Positions 16,898 to 26,156 of a DNA stretch of 64,000 nt are shown here, piece by piece. The notes under the pieces are model-generated. The model did no database searches and was not told the origin of the DNA. It was given only the letters and a program-made list of their open reading frames with translations. This DNA is from Mycobacterium spongiae. Its GTDB lineage: Bacteria > Actinomycetota > Actinomycetes > Mycobacteriales > Mycobacteriaceae. Numbering within the stretch: position 1 is the stretch's first letter; every line of letters starts with the position of its first letter. The stretch covers positions 5,394,001 through 5,458,000 of the forward strand of contig NZ_CP046600.1 of assembly GCF_018278905.1 (NCBI RefSeq), written 5' to 3'. A program made the translations under genes and the position numbers.

Positions 16898-19800
16898 TGG
16901 CCACCGAAACCACGCCGGACGCGGTCGAAGGGCTAGCATCTACGTCCGTGCGCTTCGCCGGAGCAAACCACCGGATCGCTCGCTACATCGCTGCCGTGGC
17001 TGGTCTGCTGGGGGCAGTTTTAGCGATCGCCACTCCCTTGCTTCCGGTCAAACAGACAACGGCGCAGTTGAACTGGCCGCAGAACGCGACGTTCGGCAGT
17101 GTCGAGGCGCCGTTGATCGGCTACGTCGCCACCGATCTGAGCATCACCGTTCCCTGCCAAGCCGCCGCGGGACTGGCCGGACAAGACAATCGCGGCAAGA
17201 CGGTGCTGCTGTCGACGGTGCCCAAGCAGGCCCCCAAGGCCGTCGATCGCGGGCTGCTGCTAGAGCGCATCAACGATGACCTCGTGCTGATCGTGCGCAA
17301 CGTCCCGGTAGTGGTCGCGCCGATGAGCGAGGTGCTCAGCCCCGCCTGCCAGCGCCTGACGTTTACCGCGCACGCCGACAAAGTCGTCGGCGAGTTCGTC
17401 GGGCTCAAGCAAGGACCTACGGCCGAGCACCCGGGCGCACCGCTGCGCGGCACAAAAAGCGGCTACGACTTCCGGCCGCAAATCGTGGGTGTCTTCACCG
17501 ATCTGTCTGGCCCGGCGACACCGGGTCTGAGCTTTTCCGCAACGGTCGACACCCGCTACAGCAGCGACCCCACCCTGCTGAAACTGGTCGCGATGATTCT
17601 CGGGTTGGTGCTGACCGCGACCGCCTTGGTCGCCCTCCACATCCTTGACACCGCTGACGGGACCCGGCACCGGCGTTTCCTGCCCGCAAGGTGGTGGTCG
17701 ATCAGCACGCTGGACGCGCTGGTCGTCACGGTGTTGCTGTGGTGGCATTTCGTCGGGGCGAATACCTCCGACGACGGCTACATCCTGACCATGGCCCGGG
17801 TGTCCGAGCATGCGGGCTACATGGCGAACTATTACCGCTGGTTCGGCACCCCCGAGGCGCCCTTCGGCTGGTATTACGACCTACTGGCTATTTGGGCGCA
17901 TGTCAGCACCGCCAGCATCTGGATGCGGCTTCCGACTCTGGCCATGGCGTTGACCTGCTGGTGGGTGATTAGCCGAGAGGTCATTCCCCGGCTGGGTCAT
18001 GCCGTCAAAGCCAACAAGGCCGCGGCGTGGACCGCTGCGGGCATGTTCCTGGCGGTCTGGTTGCCACTCGACAACGGCCTGCGACCTGAGCCCATCATTG
18101 CCCTGGGCATCCTGCTGACCTGGTGTTCGGTGGAGCGTGCGGTGGCCACCAGCCGGTTGTTGCCGGTCGCGGTCGCCTGCATCATCGGAGCCCTGACCTT
18201 GTTCTCCGGCCCTACCGGGATCGCGTCCATCGGCGCCCTGCTAGTCGCGATCGGGCCGCTGCGCACCATTCTGCACCGCCGCTGGAAACAGTTCGGCGCG
18301 CTGCCGCTCCTGGCGCCCCTCTTGGCTGCGGTCACCGTCACGACCATCTTGATCTTCCGCGACCAAACCCTGGCCGGCGAAGCGCAGGCCACCGTGCTCA
18401 AGCGTGCCGTCGGGCCCAGCCTGAGCTGGTTCGACGAACACATCCGCTACGAGCGATTGTTCATGGCCAGCCCCGACGGGTCGGTGGCCCGCCGCTTCGC
18501 CGTGCTGGCAGTAGTCCTGGCCCTTGCGGTGTCGGTAGCAATGTCCTTGCGTAAGGGTCGGATTCCCGGCACTGCCGCGGGGCCGAGCCGACGCATCATC
18601 GGCATCACCATCATTTCCTTCCTCGCAATGATGTTCACACCCACGAAGTGGACTCACCATTTCGGAGTGTTCGCCGGACTAGCCGGATCGTTGGGGGCGT
18701 TGGCCGCGGTCGCCGTGACGGGTGCGGCCATGGGATCCCGACGCAACCGCACGGTGTTCGCTGCGACGGTGCTGTTCTTGATGGCACTATCATTCGCCAG
18801 CGTCAACGGCTGGTGGTATGTGTCCAATTTCGGTGTCCCGTGGTCAAATTCGTTTCCGGAATGGGGGTATGGCTTTGCCACCATGCTGCTGGGGCTGACG
18901 GTGCTGGTCCTGCTGCTGGCGGCGTGGTTTCACTTCGTGGCCACCGACAACGGGCCACCGAAGACCCACTACGGGGCAAGGCTAGTGGGAATCGTCCAGT
19001 CCCCGTTGGCCATCGCGTCGTGGACGTTGGTTCTCTTCGAGGTCGTGTCGCTCACCGCGGCGATGATCGCTCAGTACCCCGCATGGTCGGTGGGCCGGTC
19101 CAACCTCGAGGCGCTCACGGGTGAGACCTGCGGGCTGGCCGAAGACGTGCTGGTGGAGCAGGATCCCAACGCGGGAATGCTGCCACCGGTCTCCGCGCCG
19201 GTGGCCGCTGCCCTGGGGGCGGGGATATCGGAAGCCTTTACACCCAACGGCATTCCCGCTGATGTCCGTGCCGACCCGGTGCTGGAAAGCCCTCGAGATC
19301 GCAGCTTCCTCAGCGACGATGGGCTGGTCACAGGCAGCGAAGCCGGCACCGAAGGCGGCACCACGGCCGCCCCCGGAATCAACGGCTCGCGGGCAAGGCT
19401 GCCCTACAACCTGGATCCGGCCCGCACCCCCGTCTTGGGCAGCTGGCATGCCGGCGTGCAGGTGCCCGCCATCTTGCGGTCGGCCTGGTACCGGCTGCCG
19501 CCTCAGGAGCAGCGGGAACAGATGCCGCTGCTGGTGGTGTCTGCGGCCGGCCGGTTCGACACCCGCGAGGTCAAGTTGCAATGGGCCACCGACGACCAAG
19601 TGAACGTCGAAAACACGGACCAATCAATGGAATTCGCCGACGTCGGTGCGATGCCAGCCTGGCGCAACCTGCGCGCCCCGCTGTCGTCCATCCCGGCCGC
19701 GGCCACCCGGGTTCGCCTGATCGCCACCGACAACGACTTGGCACCGCAGCATTGGATCGCCCTGACACCGCCGCGGATTCCGCAGGTGCGCACGCTCCAG

Positions 19801-20169
19801 GAAGTCGTAGGCTCCCAGGATCCGGTGTTCCTTGACTGGCTGGTGGGTCTGGCATTCCCGTGCCAGCGACCCTTCGGCCATCAAAACGGCGTTGACGAAA
19901 CGCCCAAATGGCGGATTTTGCCTGACCGTTTCGGCGCCGAGGCCAACTCCCCGGTGATGGACCACAACGGCGGCGGCCCGCTGGGCGTCACCGAGTTGTT
20001 GGTGCGCGCGACGACCGTGGCGACCTACCTCAAGGACGATTGGTTCCGCGACTGGGGGGCCTTGCAGCGGCTGACGCCCTACTACCCCGACGCCCAGCCC
20101 GCCGACCTGGAGCTGGGCACCGCGACTCGTAGCGGCCTGTGGAACCCGGCGCCACTGCGCAAAGGGTAG
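16897..20169 (+). CDS. embC: Arabinosyltransferase EmbC (Rv3793)
   Basis: A 1090-residue GT53 arabinosyltransferase. It has a first helix at about 30-50, a periplasmic jelly-roll-like domain (about 55-225), the GT-C catalytic aspartates in NTSDDGYIL (D292/D293), the proline-motif region FTPTKWTHHFG, and a C-terminal carbohydrate-binding module (about 720-1090). EmbC extends the arabinan of lipoarabinomannan and is inhibited by ethambutol. It is the last gene of the dprE1 operon. Unlike in M. tuberculosis, where embA follows after about 86 bases, here roughly 6 kb of other genes lie between. Confidence 0.96.
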   Translation: MATETTPDAVEGLASTSVRFAGANHRIARYIAAVAGLLGAVLAIATPLLPVKQTTAQLNWPQNATFGSVEAPLIGYVATDLSITVPCQAAAGLAGQDNRGKTVLLSTVPKQAPKAVDRGLLLERINDDLVLIVRNVPVVVAPMSEVLSPACQRLTFTAHADKVVGEFVGLKQGPTAEHPGAPLRGTKSGYDFRPQIVGVFTDLSGPATPGLSFSATVDTRYSSDPTLLKLVAMILGLVLTATALVALHILDTADGTRHRRFLPARWWSISTLDALVVTVLLWWHFVGANTSDDGYILTMARVSEHAGYMANYYRWFGTPEAPFGWYYDLLAIWAHVSTASIWMRLPTLAMALTCWWVISREVIPRLGHAVKANKAAAWTAAGMFLAVWLPLDNGLRPEPIIALGILLTWCSVERAVATSRLLPVAVACIIGALTLFSGPTGIASIGALLVAIGPLRTILHRRWKQFGALPLLAPLLAAVTVTTILIFRDQTLAGEAQATVLKRAVGPSLSWFDEHIRYERLFMASPDGSVARRFAVLAVVLALAVSVAMSLRKGRIPGTAAGPSRRIIGITIISFLAMMFTPTKWTHHFGVFAGLAGSLGALAAVAVTGAAMGSRRNRTVFAATVLFLMALSFASVNGWWYVSNFGVPWSNSFPEWGYGFATMLLGLTVLVLLLAAWFHFVATDNGPPKTHYGARLVGIVQSPLAIASWTLVLFEVVSLTAAMIAQYPAWSVGRSNLEALTGETCGLAEDVLVEQDPNAGMLPPVSAPVAAALGAGISEAFTPNGIPADVRADPVLESPRDRSFLSDDGLVTGSEAGTEGGTTAAPGINGSRARLPYNLDPARTPVLGSWHAGVQVPAILRSAWYRLPPQEQREQMPLLVVSAAGRFDTREVKLQWATDDQVNVENTDQSMEFADVGAMPAWRNLRAPLSSIPAAATRVRLIATDNDLAPQHWIALTPPRIPQVRTLQEVVGSQDPVFLDWLVGLAFPCQRPFGHQNGVDETPKWRILPDRFGAEANSPVMDHNGGGPLGVTELLVRATTVATYLKDDWFRDWGALQRLTPYYPDAQPADLELGTATRSGLWNPAPLRKG

Positions 20170-20235
20170 CCGTCAAGAGTCCGGGCAATCCCGCTGACCG
20201 AGCGGCTTGCTCACCGCCGGCTTACGCTGTTCCGG

Positions 20236-21027
20236 CTAGCCCAGCCGACGGTGTGCCCTTCCGAGCGTACGCACACGCTGTCCGAAGTCCGCCAGCGCCA
20301 TTTCGAGGCGTTCGCGCGTGAAGTCGGGCCACAGTTCATCGTCGAAAACCAGTTCGGAATACGCCGATTGCCAGAGATAGCCGTTGGACAGGCGCTGCTC
20401 CCCGCCGGTGCGGATGACCAGATCGAGCTCGCGCATCTCAGGGGCGCACAGCAGCCGCCGAAATACCTCCTCCCCGCCACCGTTGTAGCGCTGCGCGGCC
20501 TCTAGCAGCTCCTGACGGCCCCCGTAGTTCAGCGCGACGAACAGCTGCATTCGGCTATGGTGCGCCGTGGCCGCTTCGATACGGTCCACTGCATCGAGCA
20601 TCAACTGCGGCAGCCCACTACGAGATCCCACTACCTGCAGGCGGATGCCCGAGCGGTCCAGCAGTTCGACACCGCGATCGAACTGGGTCGCGACGATCTG
20701 CATGACCGAGGCCACCTCGGCAGAAGAACGCTTCATGTTGTCGGAGGAGAAGCCGAATAGCGAGAGCTGCTCGATGCCGAGTTCGCACGCATCCAGCACG
20801 CGCTGGATTGCGACTTCACTTCCAGCCAGATGGCCTTCCATCGCGGAGAGGCCATGCCGAGCGGCCCAGCGGACATTGCCGTCGGGGTAGAGGGCCACGC
20901 AACGCGGCGATCGCGTGGTGATCGAACCCGACAGCCTATCGTTGGGCTGGTGGACGGACGCCACTGGCGACGCTGGAGCATTCAACGGCCGTAAACTCCG
21001 TTCTCGCAACCTGTTTCCGCGGGTCAT
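20236..21027 (-). CDS. Cis-prenyltransferase (UppS/short-chain Z-isoprenyl diphosphate synthase family)
   Basis: A 263-residue protein with most family signatures: PDGNVRWA with catalytic Asp49 (normally MDGNxRWA), FSSDNMKRS (normally FSTENWKR), NYGGRQEL, and the C-terminal RTGGEQRLSNGYLWQSAYSEL. Trp is replaced by Met in the second motif, which may alter chain length. Mycobacteria already have two such enzymes (Rv1086, Rv2361c) that make decaprenyl phosphate, the carrier for cell-wall sugars. A third copy beside emb genes could supply a dedicated lipid carrier or a terpenoid precursor. It is the last gene of the minus-strand series. The first 40 residues are low in similarity, so a later start is possible. 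Confidence 0.88.
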   Translation of the reverse strand: MTRGNRLRERSLRPLNAPASPVASVHQPNDRLSGSITTRSPRCVALYPDGNVRWAARHGLSAMEGHLAGSEVAIQRVLDACELGIEQLSLFGFSSDNMKRSSAEVASVMQIVATQFDRGVELLDRSGIRLQVVGSRSGLPQLMLDAVDRIEAATAHHSRMQLFVALNYGGRQELLEAAQRYNGGGEEVFRRLLCAPEMRELDLVIRTGGEQRLSNGYLWQSAYSELVFDDELWPDFTRERLEMALADFGQRVRTLGRAHRRLG

Positions 21028-21262
21028 TCCGGCAGGTCGTCCGAGGGTGTATCGCAGGACCCTACGTCAACCGCCGCCACTGCTGTAATGCCTTTTTGGT
21101 ACTGCTGGGTGCGAAATAACGCTATCAATGACCACGGCTATTGATCTCTGCCATTACGTAAGCGCTTCGTCGTATCTTTCCGGCGTTGCTCTGTGTTGAA
21201 CCTATCCACGACAACCGCTGTACCCGAACAACATCCCCCCGTCGGGGAAATGCACGGTGGAC
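21028..21262. promoter_or_regulatory. Region between MFS and prenyltransferase genes with an inverted repeat
   Basis: 235 bases, AT-richer than the flanks. Arms ATCAAT (21124-21129) and ATTGAT (21140-21145) are perfect and 16 bases apart centre to centre, the spacing of a dimeric regulator site. On the minus strand it lies about 100 bases upstream of the prenyltransferase start. The gap is long enough for its own promoter. Confidence 0.35.
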
Positions 21263-22780
21263 CTATGACCGGGACACCCGGACGACGATAATCGTCGCTG
21301 CGGCCATTGCAGTTCCTGCGCACACCAGGCAGCTCACCCACATACCGCTGAGGAACGCGTCCGCAACTGCCTGGCCGATGCCGGGGGTCTGTGCGGTGGG
21401 AAGTTGGTCAATCACGCGCTGGGCTGCTGCCATGGACTGCCGCATCGCGCCGCGCGCCTCGGGATCCATGTCGCCAAGCGACGCGCTGCGGTCCAGGGTC
21501 CTGGTATAGACCGATGCGAATATGCTGCCGACGATCGCCACGCCGAGGCTGCCCGCAAGTTGACGGCTTGCGCTGGCAACTGCCGCCCCGACGCCCGAAT
21601 GCGCCAGGCTCAGCGAGCCCATGATCGACTCGGTCGCGGATGCGATGGTGAACCCGAGTCCACTACCGAATAGCGCCATTGCCACCGCGATGGCCACGTA
21701 CGACGTGTCGGCGCGAAACGTTCCCGACCATGCGATCGCGACCGCGAAGATGCCGAGTCCCGCGACGACAACCGTGGTGGTACCGAGTCGCTCAACGAAT
21801 CTGGGGGCCAGGACACTGGCCACTACCGCCGCCAGCGCGACCGGCAACAACCGCTCGCCGGTTTCAAACGGTGTGTACGCGGCGACGAATTGCAGATACT
21901 GCGTCATAACGAAGATGAACCCGAATAGAGCCAGGTGGGCCGACGACACCGCCAGGATTCCACTGCCGAATCGTCGATTGGCGAAAATGGATAGGTCGAG
22001 CATCGGGTGGGGTATTCGTCGTTCGTGCCACGCGAACGCAGCGAGACCAATGGCTGCCGCCGTGAAACCGATTGCGGTTCGGCTACTGATCCACCCCGCA
22101 TGGGGTGCCTCGATGATCGTGTAGGTAAGTGCGGTCACGCCCATCGCGGACAGGACGAGTCCGGCCACATCGAGCGGTGCCGGAGCGGGGTCGCGTGAGG
22201 TTGGCACGAATAGGCTCGCGCCTACCATCGCCACGGCGGCCACGGGTACGTTGACCAAGAAAATCGATCCCAGCCAGAAGTTTTGAAGAAGCCACCCTCC
22301 CGCAATCGGCCCGATCGCCACTCCCATCGCCGCCATCGCCGACCACAGCCCAATTGCCTTGGCGCGCTGAATGGGATCGATGAAGATGTTGGTGATCAAT
22401 GCGAGTGTCGTCGGAACGATGAAGGCCGCGCCGAGCCCCATGACGGCGCGGGCGGCGATCAATGCCTCAGCTGACGTGACCCACGCGGCAACCGCGGACA
22501 TGGTGGCAAAAATCGCCAGACCGAGGTGCAATGACCCGCGCCTCCCGTAGCGGTCACCAACCGTGCCCGCAAAGAGCAACAGTCCGGCGGCTGTCAACGT
22601 GTACGCATCGACAGTCCACTGCAGTTGGGCGTTGTTGGCCTTCACATCGCGGGCCAACGTCGGTAGGGCCACATTGACGATGGTCATGTCGATGCCGGCG
22701 ATGAAGACCCCGAGACAGACGACGGCCAGGACTATGGTTGGGCGCACGCGCCCGGCGGCGCGTCTCGAGGCAAGACTCAT
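21263..22780 (-). CDS. MFS transporter, DHA2 (14-helix drug:H+ antiporter) family
   Basis: A 505-residue protein with about 14 membrane helices. It has the DHA2 signatures: GIDMTIVNVALPTLARDV in helix 1, motif A GDRYGRR in the first cytoplasmic loop, and motif C GVAIGPIAGGWLL in helix 5. Such EmrB/QacA-like pumps export drugs, lipophilic compounds or metabolites. It follows the multicopper oxidase and its partner on the minus strand after 146 bases and precedes the prenyltransferase. It could export a product of this cassette; the substrate cannot be inferred. Confidence 0.9.
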   Translation of the reverse strand: MSLASRRAAGRVRPTIVLAVVCLGVFIAGIDMTIVNVALPTLARDVKANNAQLQWTVDAYTLTAAGLLLFAGTVGDRYGRRGSLHLGLAIFATMSAVAAWVTSAEALIAARAVMGLGAAFIVPTTLALITNIFIDPIQRAKAIGLWSAMAAMGVAIGPIAGGWLLQNFWLGSIFLVNVPVAAVAMVGASLFVPTSRDPAPAPLDVAGLVLSAMGVTALTYTIIEAPHAGWISSRTAIGFTAAAIGLAAFAWHERRIPHPMLDLSIFANRRFGSGILAVSSAHLALFGFIFVMTQYLQFVAAYTPFETGERLLPVALAAVVASVLAPRFVERLGTTTVVVAGLGIFAVAIAWSGTFRADTSYVAIAVAMALFGSGLGFTIASATESIMGSLSLAHSGVGAAVASASRQLAGSLGVAIVGSIFASVYTRTLDRSASLGDMDPEARGAMRQSMAAAQRVIDQLPTAQTPGIGQAVADAFLSGMWVSCLVCAGTAMAAATIIVVRVSRS

Positions 22781-22926
22781 CGGTCTGCCAAACTAGAGGC
22801 GCGCGGCACAACCGGCAAGTAGCCCAAAACGCGACGTGGACCACTGACCGATCGGGGTGTGCTTGCTTTGATCGCTTCGGCGACCGCCGAAAACCTCTTG
22901 GGCATCAGCGAATTGGCGGCGCGCGG

Positions 22927-23652
22927 CTAGCCGGGTTCGTCCGCGGGAACGTCGTTCGGTCCCAGCGGCCCGCCCGGGTCCGGGCGCACTTCCGGTGGCT
23001 GTGGGAGCGGGGTCGGCTGCAGTGGACTGCCCAGTGACCATTGGCGCACGCCCACGACCAGCGTGAGTACGAATGTCGGCGGAGTTTCGGGCGGAAAACC
23101 CAGCACTTTCACGTCTTCCGGGATTGGGTCAGGACGTAGGCAGATCGTCGCCAGCCCCCGTCCCGCCCAATAGTCGTCGGGGTCTTCGGTATCGAGTCGA
23201 TAGTCGAAGACCGTGACGGTCGAACTGCCCAACACCCGGTCTTCGAAGGGGACGATAACCCCGGGGAATTCGTTGGGATTAGCCGATTCCCGGTAGCGCT
23301 CCTCGTTTTCGACGTCGTACTGGAGAAGCAGTTCCGCCGGCACATGATGGTGCCTGTTGGGGTCGCTGATATGCGCCCAATACCATCCTGGGCTGGGTAG
23401 GCAGTCCGGCTCGCTATAAGGTATCCAGCGAATCGGATCGCCGGGGAGCTGCACTTGGATCAGGGCTCCTTTGGGCACGAGCTGGGGAAGCCAGGTCCTG
23501 TTCCACCAACTGAGATTGTCCCGGTGCTGTTGGTTGAAAACGTAGAAGCCCTGGTTGTGCAGCGGCAGCTGGGCGGGATCTGCAGTGGCCGGCCCCGTGG
23601 CCAACAGGACAACCGCCACCAGCGCGATCAGCAGTGCACGACGCTGCGTCAT
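22927..23652 (-). CDS. Secreted protein of unknown function, paired with a multicopper oxidase
   Basis: 241 residues with a clear Sec signal peptide (ALLIALVAVVLLATGPATA, cut near TADP at about 25). No lipobox is seen. The mature part is rich in Trp, Pro and acidic residues, has a DPNRHHHVP stretch that could bind metal, one Cys in CLPSPGW and one in ICLRP that might form a disulfide, and a Pro-rich tail. I do not recognise the family. Its ATG overlaps the stop of the oxidase gene as ATGA, so the two are translationally coupled and probably act together outside the membrane. Confidence 0.8.
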   Translation of the reverse strand: MTQRRALLIALVAVVLLATGPATADPAQLPLHNQGFYVFNQQHRDNLSWWNRTWLPQLVPKGALIQVQLPGDPIRWIPYSEPDCLPSPGWYWAHISDPNRHHHVPAELLLQYDVENEERYRESANPNEFPGVIVPFEDRVLGSSTVTVFDYRLDTEDPDDYWAGRGLATICLRPDPIPEDVKVLGFPPETPPTFVLTLVVGVRQWSLGSPLQPTPLPQPPEVRPDPGGPLGPNDVPADEPG

Positions 23653-25274
23653 GGCTCTGGCTTCGGCGAGATGAGAAGGTTGCCCATCATCCCCCGGTCT
23701 TCATGCGGCAGGATATGGCAGTGGTAGACGGTCTTGCCGGTCACATCCGGGCGGAAATAGGTGCGTAACGTGTACCGGCCAAACGGGGGTATGCGGAAGG
23801 TGTCCCACCAGATGTCCGACTCCCGTGCCGCTACCCAACTCGTGTCGCCCGGCGGGATGCCGTGGATGTCCACGATTTGGAACGGGTTGACGTGGATGTG
23901 GACGGGGTGCTGGAAGATGTCGTCGTTGACGATCGTCCACTCCTCGACCGTGCCGGCCTCGACCTCCTGATCGATGCGCTCGTGGTTGTACTCCTGGCCG
24001 TCGATCAAGAATTGCACCCCGAGGCCGGTCCGCCCGGTGACGTCGCCGGAGAACACCAGGGTGCGCCGCCGCGCCACCGGAAGGTCGGGCATCCGCAGCG
24101 GTTCCACCAGCGTCGTTGGCATCGGGGTGTTAACGCGGTCGCCGCGAACCACCAACGTGGCCAACGGCAGGTAAGGGCGCGGGCCGCCGGGGTGGCCCTG
24201 GTCGTAGGCTTCGGCGTAGATCCGGTACCGGCCGGGTTCCTTGGCTTTGATGATGAATTCGGCCCGGTTGGCCGAGGCCAACAGGATGTGCGGTCGGGTT
24301 CTCGGCTCGTAGTAGGGAACTCCGTCCGTGCCGATCTGCGCCATGGTGTGGCCCTCGATGTGCAGCCAGATCGACCGATGTGGACAGGCGTTGAGCACCC
24401 GCCAGCGCTGCGCCTCGCCTGGCTGCATGGTGATGTTCGGGATCAACTGGCCGTTGACCGGAAAATACATGCTCCCCGGCACTGCCGGCATGGACGTGAA
24501 CGGCACCGGGCCGACCGTAGGGATCACCGAAGTGAACGGCACCTCCCCGCTGTCATCGGCGATCCAGAGTTCGTTGATCACGATGGTTCGCTCGCGCATT
24601 TCGGCAAGCTCGGGCACGGCGTCGATGTCGCCCTCGACGATGATCGGGCCAGAGAGCCCGTTCCACGCCTGATGCGCGGTTGAGGTGTGGAAATGCGGGT
24701 GATACCAATACAGCCCGGCCGGCTGGTCGGTGGGGATGTTGTAGGAGTACTGGTGCTCCGATAGCGGACCCAACCGAAGGAAGACGTTGTCACCCGGGTC
24801 CTTCGGGGACACCGCCAACCCGTGGGTGTGCAGGTTCGTGTCCACGAACTCCTGCAGCAGAGTTTGGCCTCGCTCCCATTTGTTCCATAGATCGTGCAGG
24901 CATGCGCGCCGGGTGTCATAGCGCGTGTCGTCGGACTTGGAGGCGCAGTACGGCAGGAGAAACACGTTGTTCTCGGGGATCCCCACCGGAACCATGAGGT
25001 TCTTGAGGAGGATTCGCAGGTTGTCCCCCGGCCGCACCCGCAGGGCAGGTCCGGGCAGCTGGCCGTTGTAGGTCTCCAGGGTCAACGTTCGACCCCCCAG
25101 CGGAATCGGCACGGTGACCATGTCCAGCTGCGTGTCCAAGACACCGTTCACGCTGGACACCTCGGGCAGGTCGCGCAGCTCTTCACCGCTGGACTTCGCT
25201 GGAGCCGACGCGGTCCCGGCCATGCCTGCGGCAGTCGTGGCCCCCATCATGGCCAGGAATGTCCTGCGGTTCAC
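23649..25274 (-). CDS. Exported three-domain multicopper oxidase (laccase-like)
   Basis: A 541-residue protein with a Tat-type signal (NRRTFLAMMG, then a hydrophobic stretch to about 25) and all four copper motifs: HTHG (149-152), HPHFH (192-196), HPVHIH (456-461) and HCHILPHEDRGM (518-529). The last ends in the Met axial ligand of the type 1 copper. Such enzymes oxidise phenols or Cu(I)/Fe(II); the M. tuberculosis relative MmcO (Rv0846c) protects against copper. GTG 25274 is preferred because the Tat motif follows at once; the open frame runs upstream. It leads a minus-strand series and overlaps its secreted partner by four bases. Confidence 0.93.
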   Translation of the reverse strand: MNRRTFLAMMGATTAAGMAGTASAPAKSSGEELRDLPEVSSVNGVLDTQLDMVTVPIPLGGRTLTLETYNGQLPGPALRVRPGDNLRILLKNLMVPVGIPENNVFLLPYCASKSDDTRYDTRRACLHDLWNKWERGQTLLQEFVDTNLHTHGLAVSPKDPGDNVFLRLGPLSEHQYSYNIPTDQPAGLYWYHPHFHTSTAHQAWNGLSGPIIVEGDIDAVPELAEMRERTIVINELWIADDSGEVPFTSVIPTVGPVPFTSMPAVPGSMYFPVNGQLIPNITMQPGEAQRWRVLNACPHRSIWLHIEGHTMAQIGTDGVPYYEPRTRPHILLASANRAEFIIKAKEPGRYRIYAEAYDQGHPGGPRPYLPLATLVVRGDRVNTPMPTTLVEPLRMPDLPVARRRTLVFSGDVTGRTGLGVQFLIDGQEYNHERIDQEVEAGTVEEWTIVNDDIFQHPVHIHVNPFQIVDIHGIPPGDTSWVAARESDIWWDTFRIPPFGRYTLRTYFRPDVTGKTVYHCHILPHEDRGMMGNLLISPKPEP

Positions 25275-25357
25275 GAGGTGTTCCCGCCAGCGGCGCCGGC
25301 CCGGCTCACCATGAGGGCGCTCGTCGGCGGCCTGACAGACCCCATGCGCGCTCGACT

Positions 25358-25416
25358 GAAAGCCCAATCGAAAGCCCAACGTGCTTTGCGGTGCTTCGAA
25401 CCCAACGAGAGCCCAA
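25358..25416. repeat. Iterated GAAAGCCCAA-type repeats upstream of the oxidase gene
   Basis: Two perfect copies of GAAAGCCCAA (25358-25367 and 25370-25379) are 12 bases apart. Two degenerate copies follow, GAACCCAA (25398-25405) and GAGAGCCCAA (25407-25416). They lie 84-142 bases upstream of the multicopper oxidase start, in the space between it and the divergent secreted-protein gene. An iterated binding site is a reasonable guess. The remaining bases of this roughly 300-base gap show no gene. Confidence 0.45.
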
Positions 25417-25572
25417 CCCAGTTAGCAGGAACAGGGGGTACGACACGGTTGATCCTGCCGCATTGGCCGGGAGTGAGCAATGGCTGAAATCCGTTGTTTG
25501 GCTTGCCGAGGCGCTCCCGATGACGCGATGCCCCCGCGAAAAAGTGCTGGTCGTCCCAGGTGGTAGTGCGTA

Positions 25573-26073
25573 GTGTTTGTCGTGATGAGTTCGGCCAGGC
25601 GCAGATGGACGGCAATCGCTGCCCTGACGTGTGCCGCGATCGGCGTGCTGTTGGCTCCGGCGACGGCACTGGCAGAACCCCACAACGTCACCTACATCGC
25701 GAAGATCAACGGGATCGGCGTGCCCGGGCGAGCGACCTTCATGGTCAACGAGAAATACACCAGCGCCGCGCCGTTGAGCGCCACCGGCCGCGAATTCATG
25801 ACCACGACCATGCTGGCCGATGCCAGCAAAGCGGGTCTGCAAGTGCGGATCCCGCCGCCTTATTCGGCGAACCTGCACTGTGAGATCAGCGTAGACGGCC
25901 AGGTCGCCGAGTTGGTCGATCAATTCGTTACCGCGGTGCCATACAGTCCCGACCCGATGAACGGCATTCTGTCTTGCGGCGCCTCGCCATTGCCGCAACC
26001 TGAGTACTACGCGAAGATCTGCGCGTGGTGGTGGTGTTGCGATCTCTCTTGTCCGCCAAGGGAGAGCGGATAG
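25573..26073 (+). CDS. Small secreted mycobacterial protein of unknown function
   Basis: Up to 166 residues with a Sec signal peptide (ALTCAAIGVLLAPATALA, cut near about residue 34). The mature part starts HNVTYIAKINGIG and carries PPYSANLHCEISVDGQVAELVDQF and NGILSCGA, features of a family of secreted mycobacterial proteins that I recognise only as hypothetical. The two cysteines (CEIS, LSCG) may form a disulfide. The last 20 residues are unusually Trp/Cys-rich (ICAWWWCCDLSC), which could mark a frameshifted end. GTG 25573 and ATG 25585 are both possible starts. It is divergent from the multicopper oxidase and 97 bases before embA. Confidence 0.65.
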   Translation: MFVVMSSARRRWTAIAALTCAAIGVLLAPATALAEPHNVTYIAKINGIGVPGRATFMVNEKYTSAAPLSATGREFMTTTMLADASKAGLQVRIPPPYSANLHCEISVDGQVAELVDQFVTAVPYSPDPMNGILSCGASPLPQPEYYAKICAWWWCCDLSCPPRESG

Positions 26074-26156
26074 CGCTGTCCCTAGCTGTCCCTGGCCCTC
26101 GGGTCTGCGGTGCGCCTTCGCGGCCCCGCATCGTCACCGGAGGTAGCCGCGTCGCC

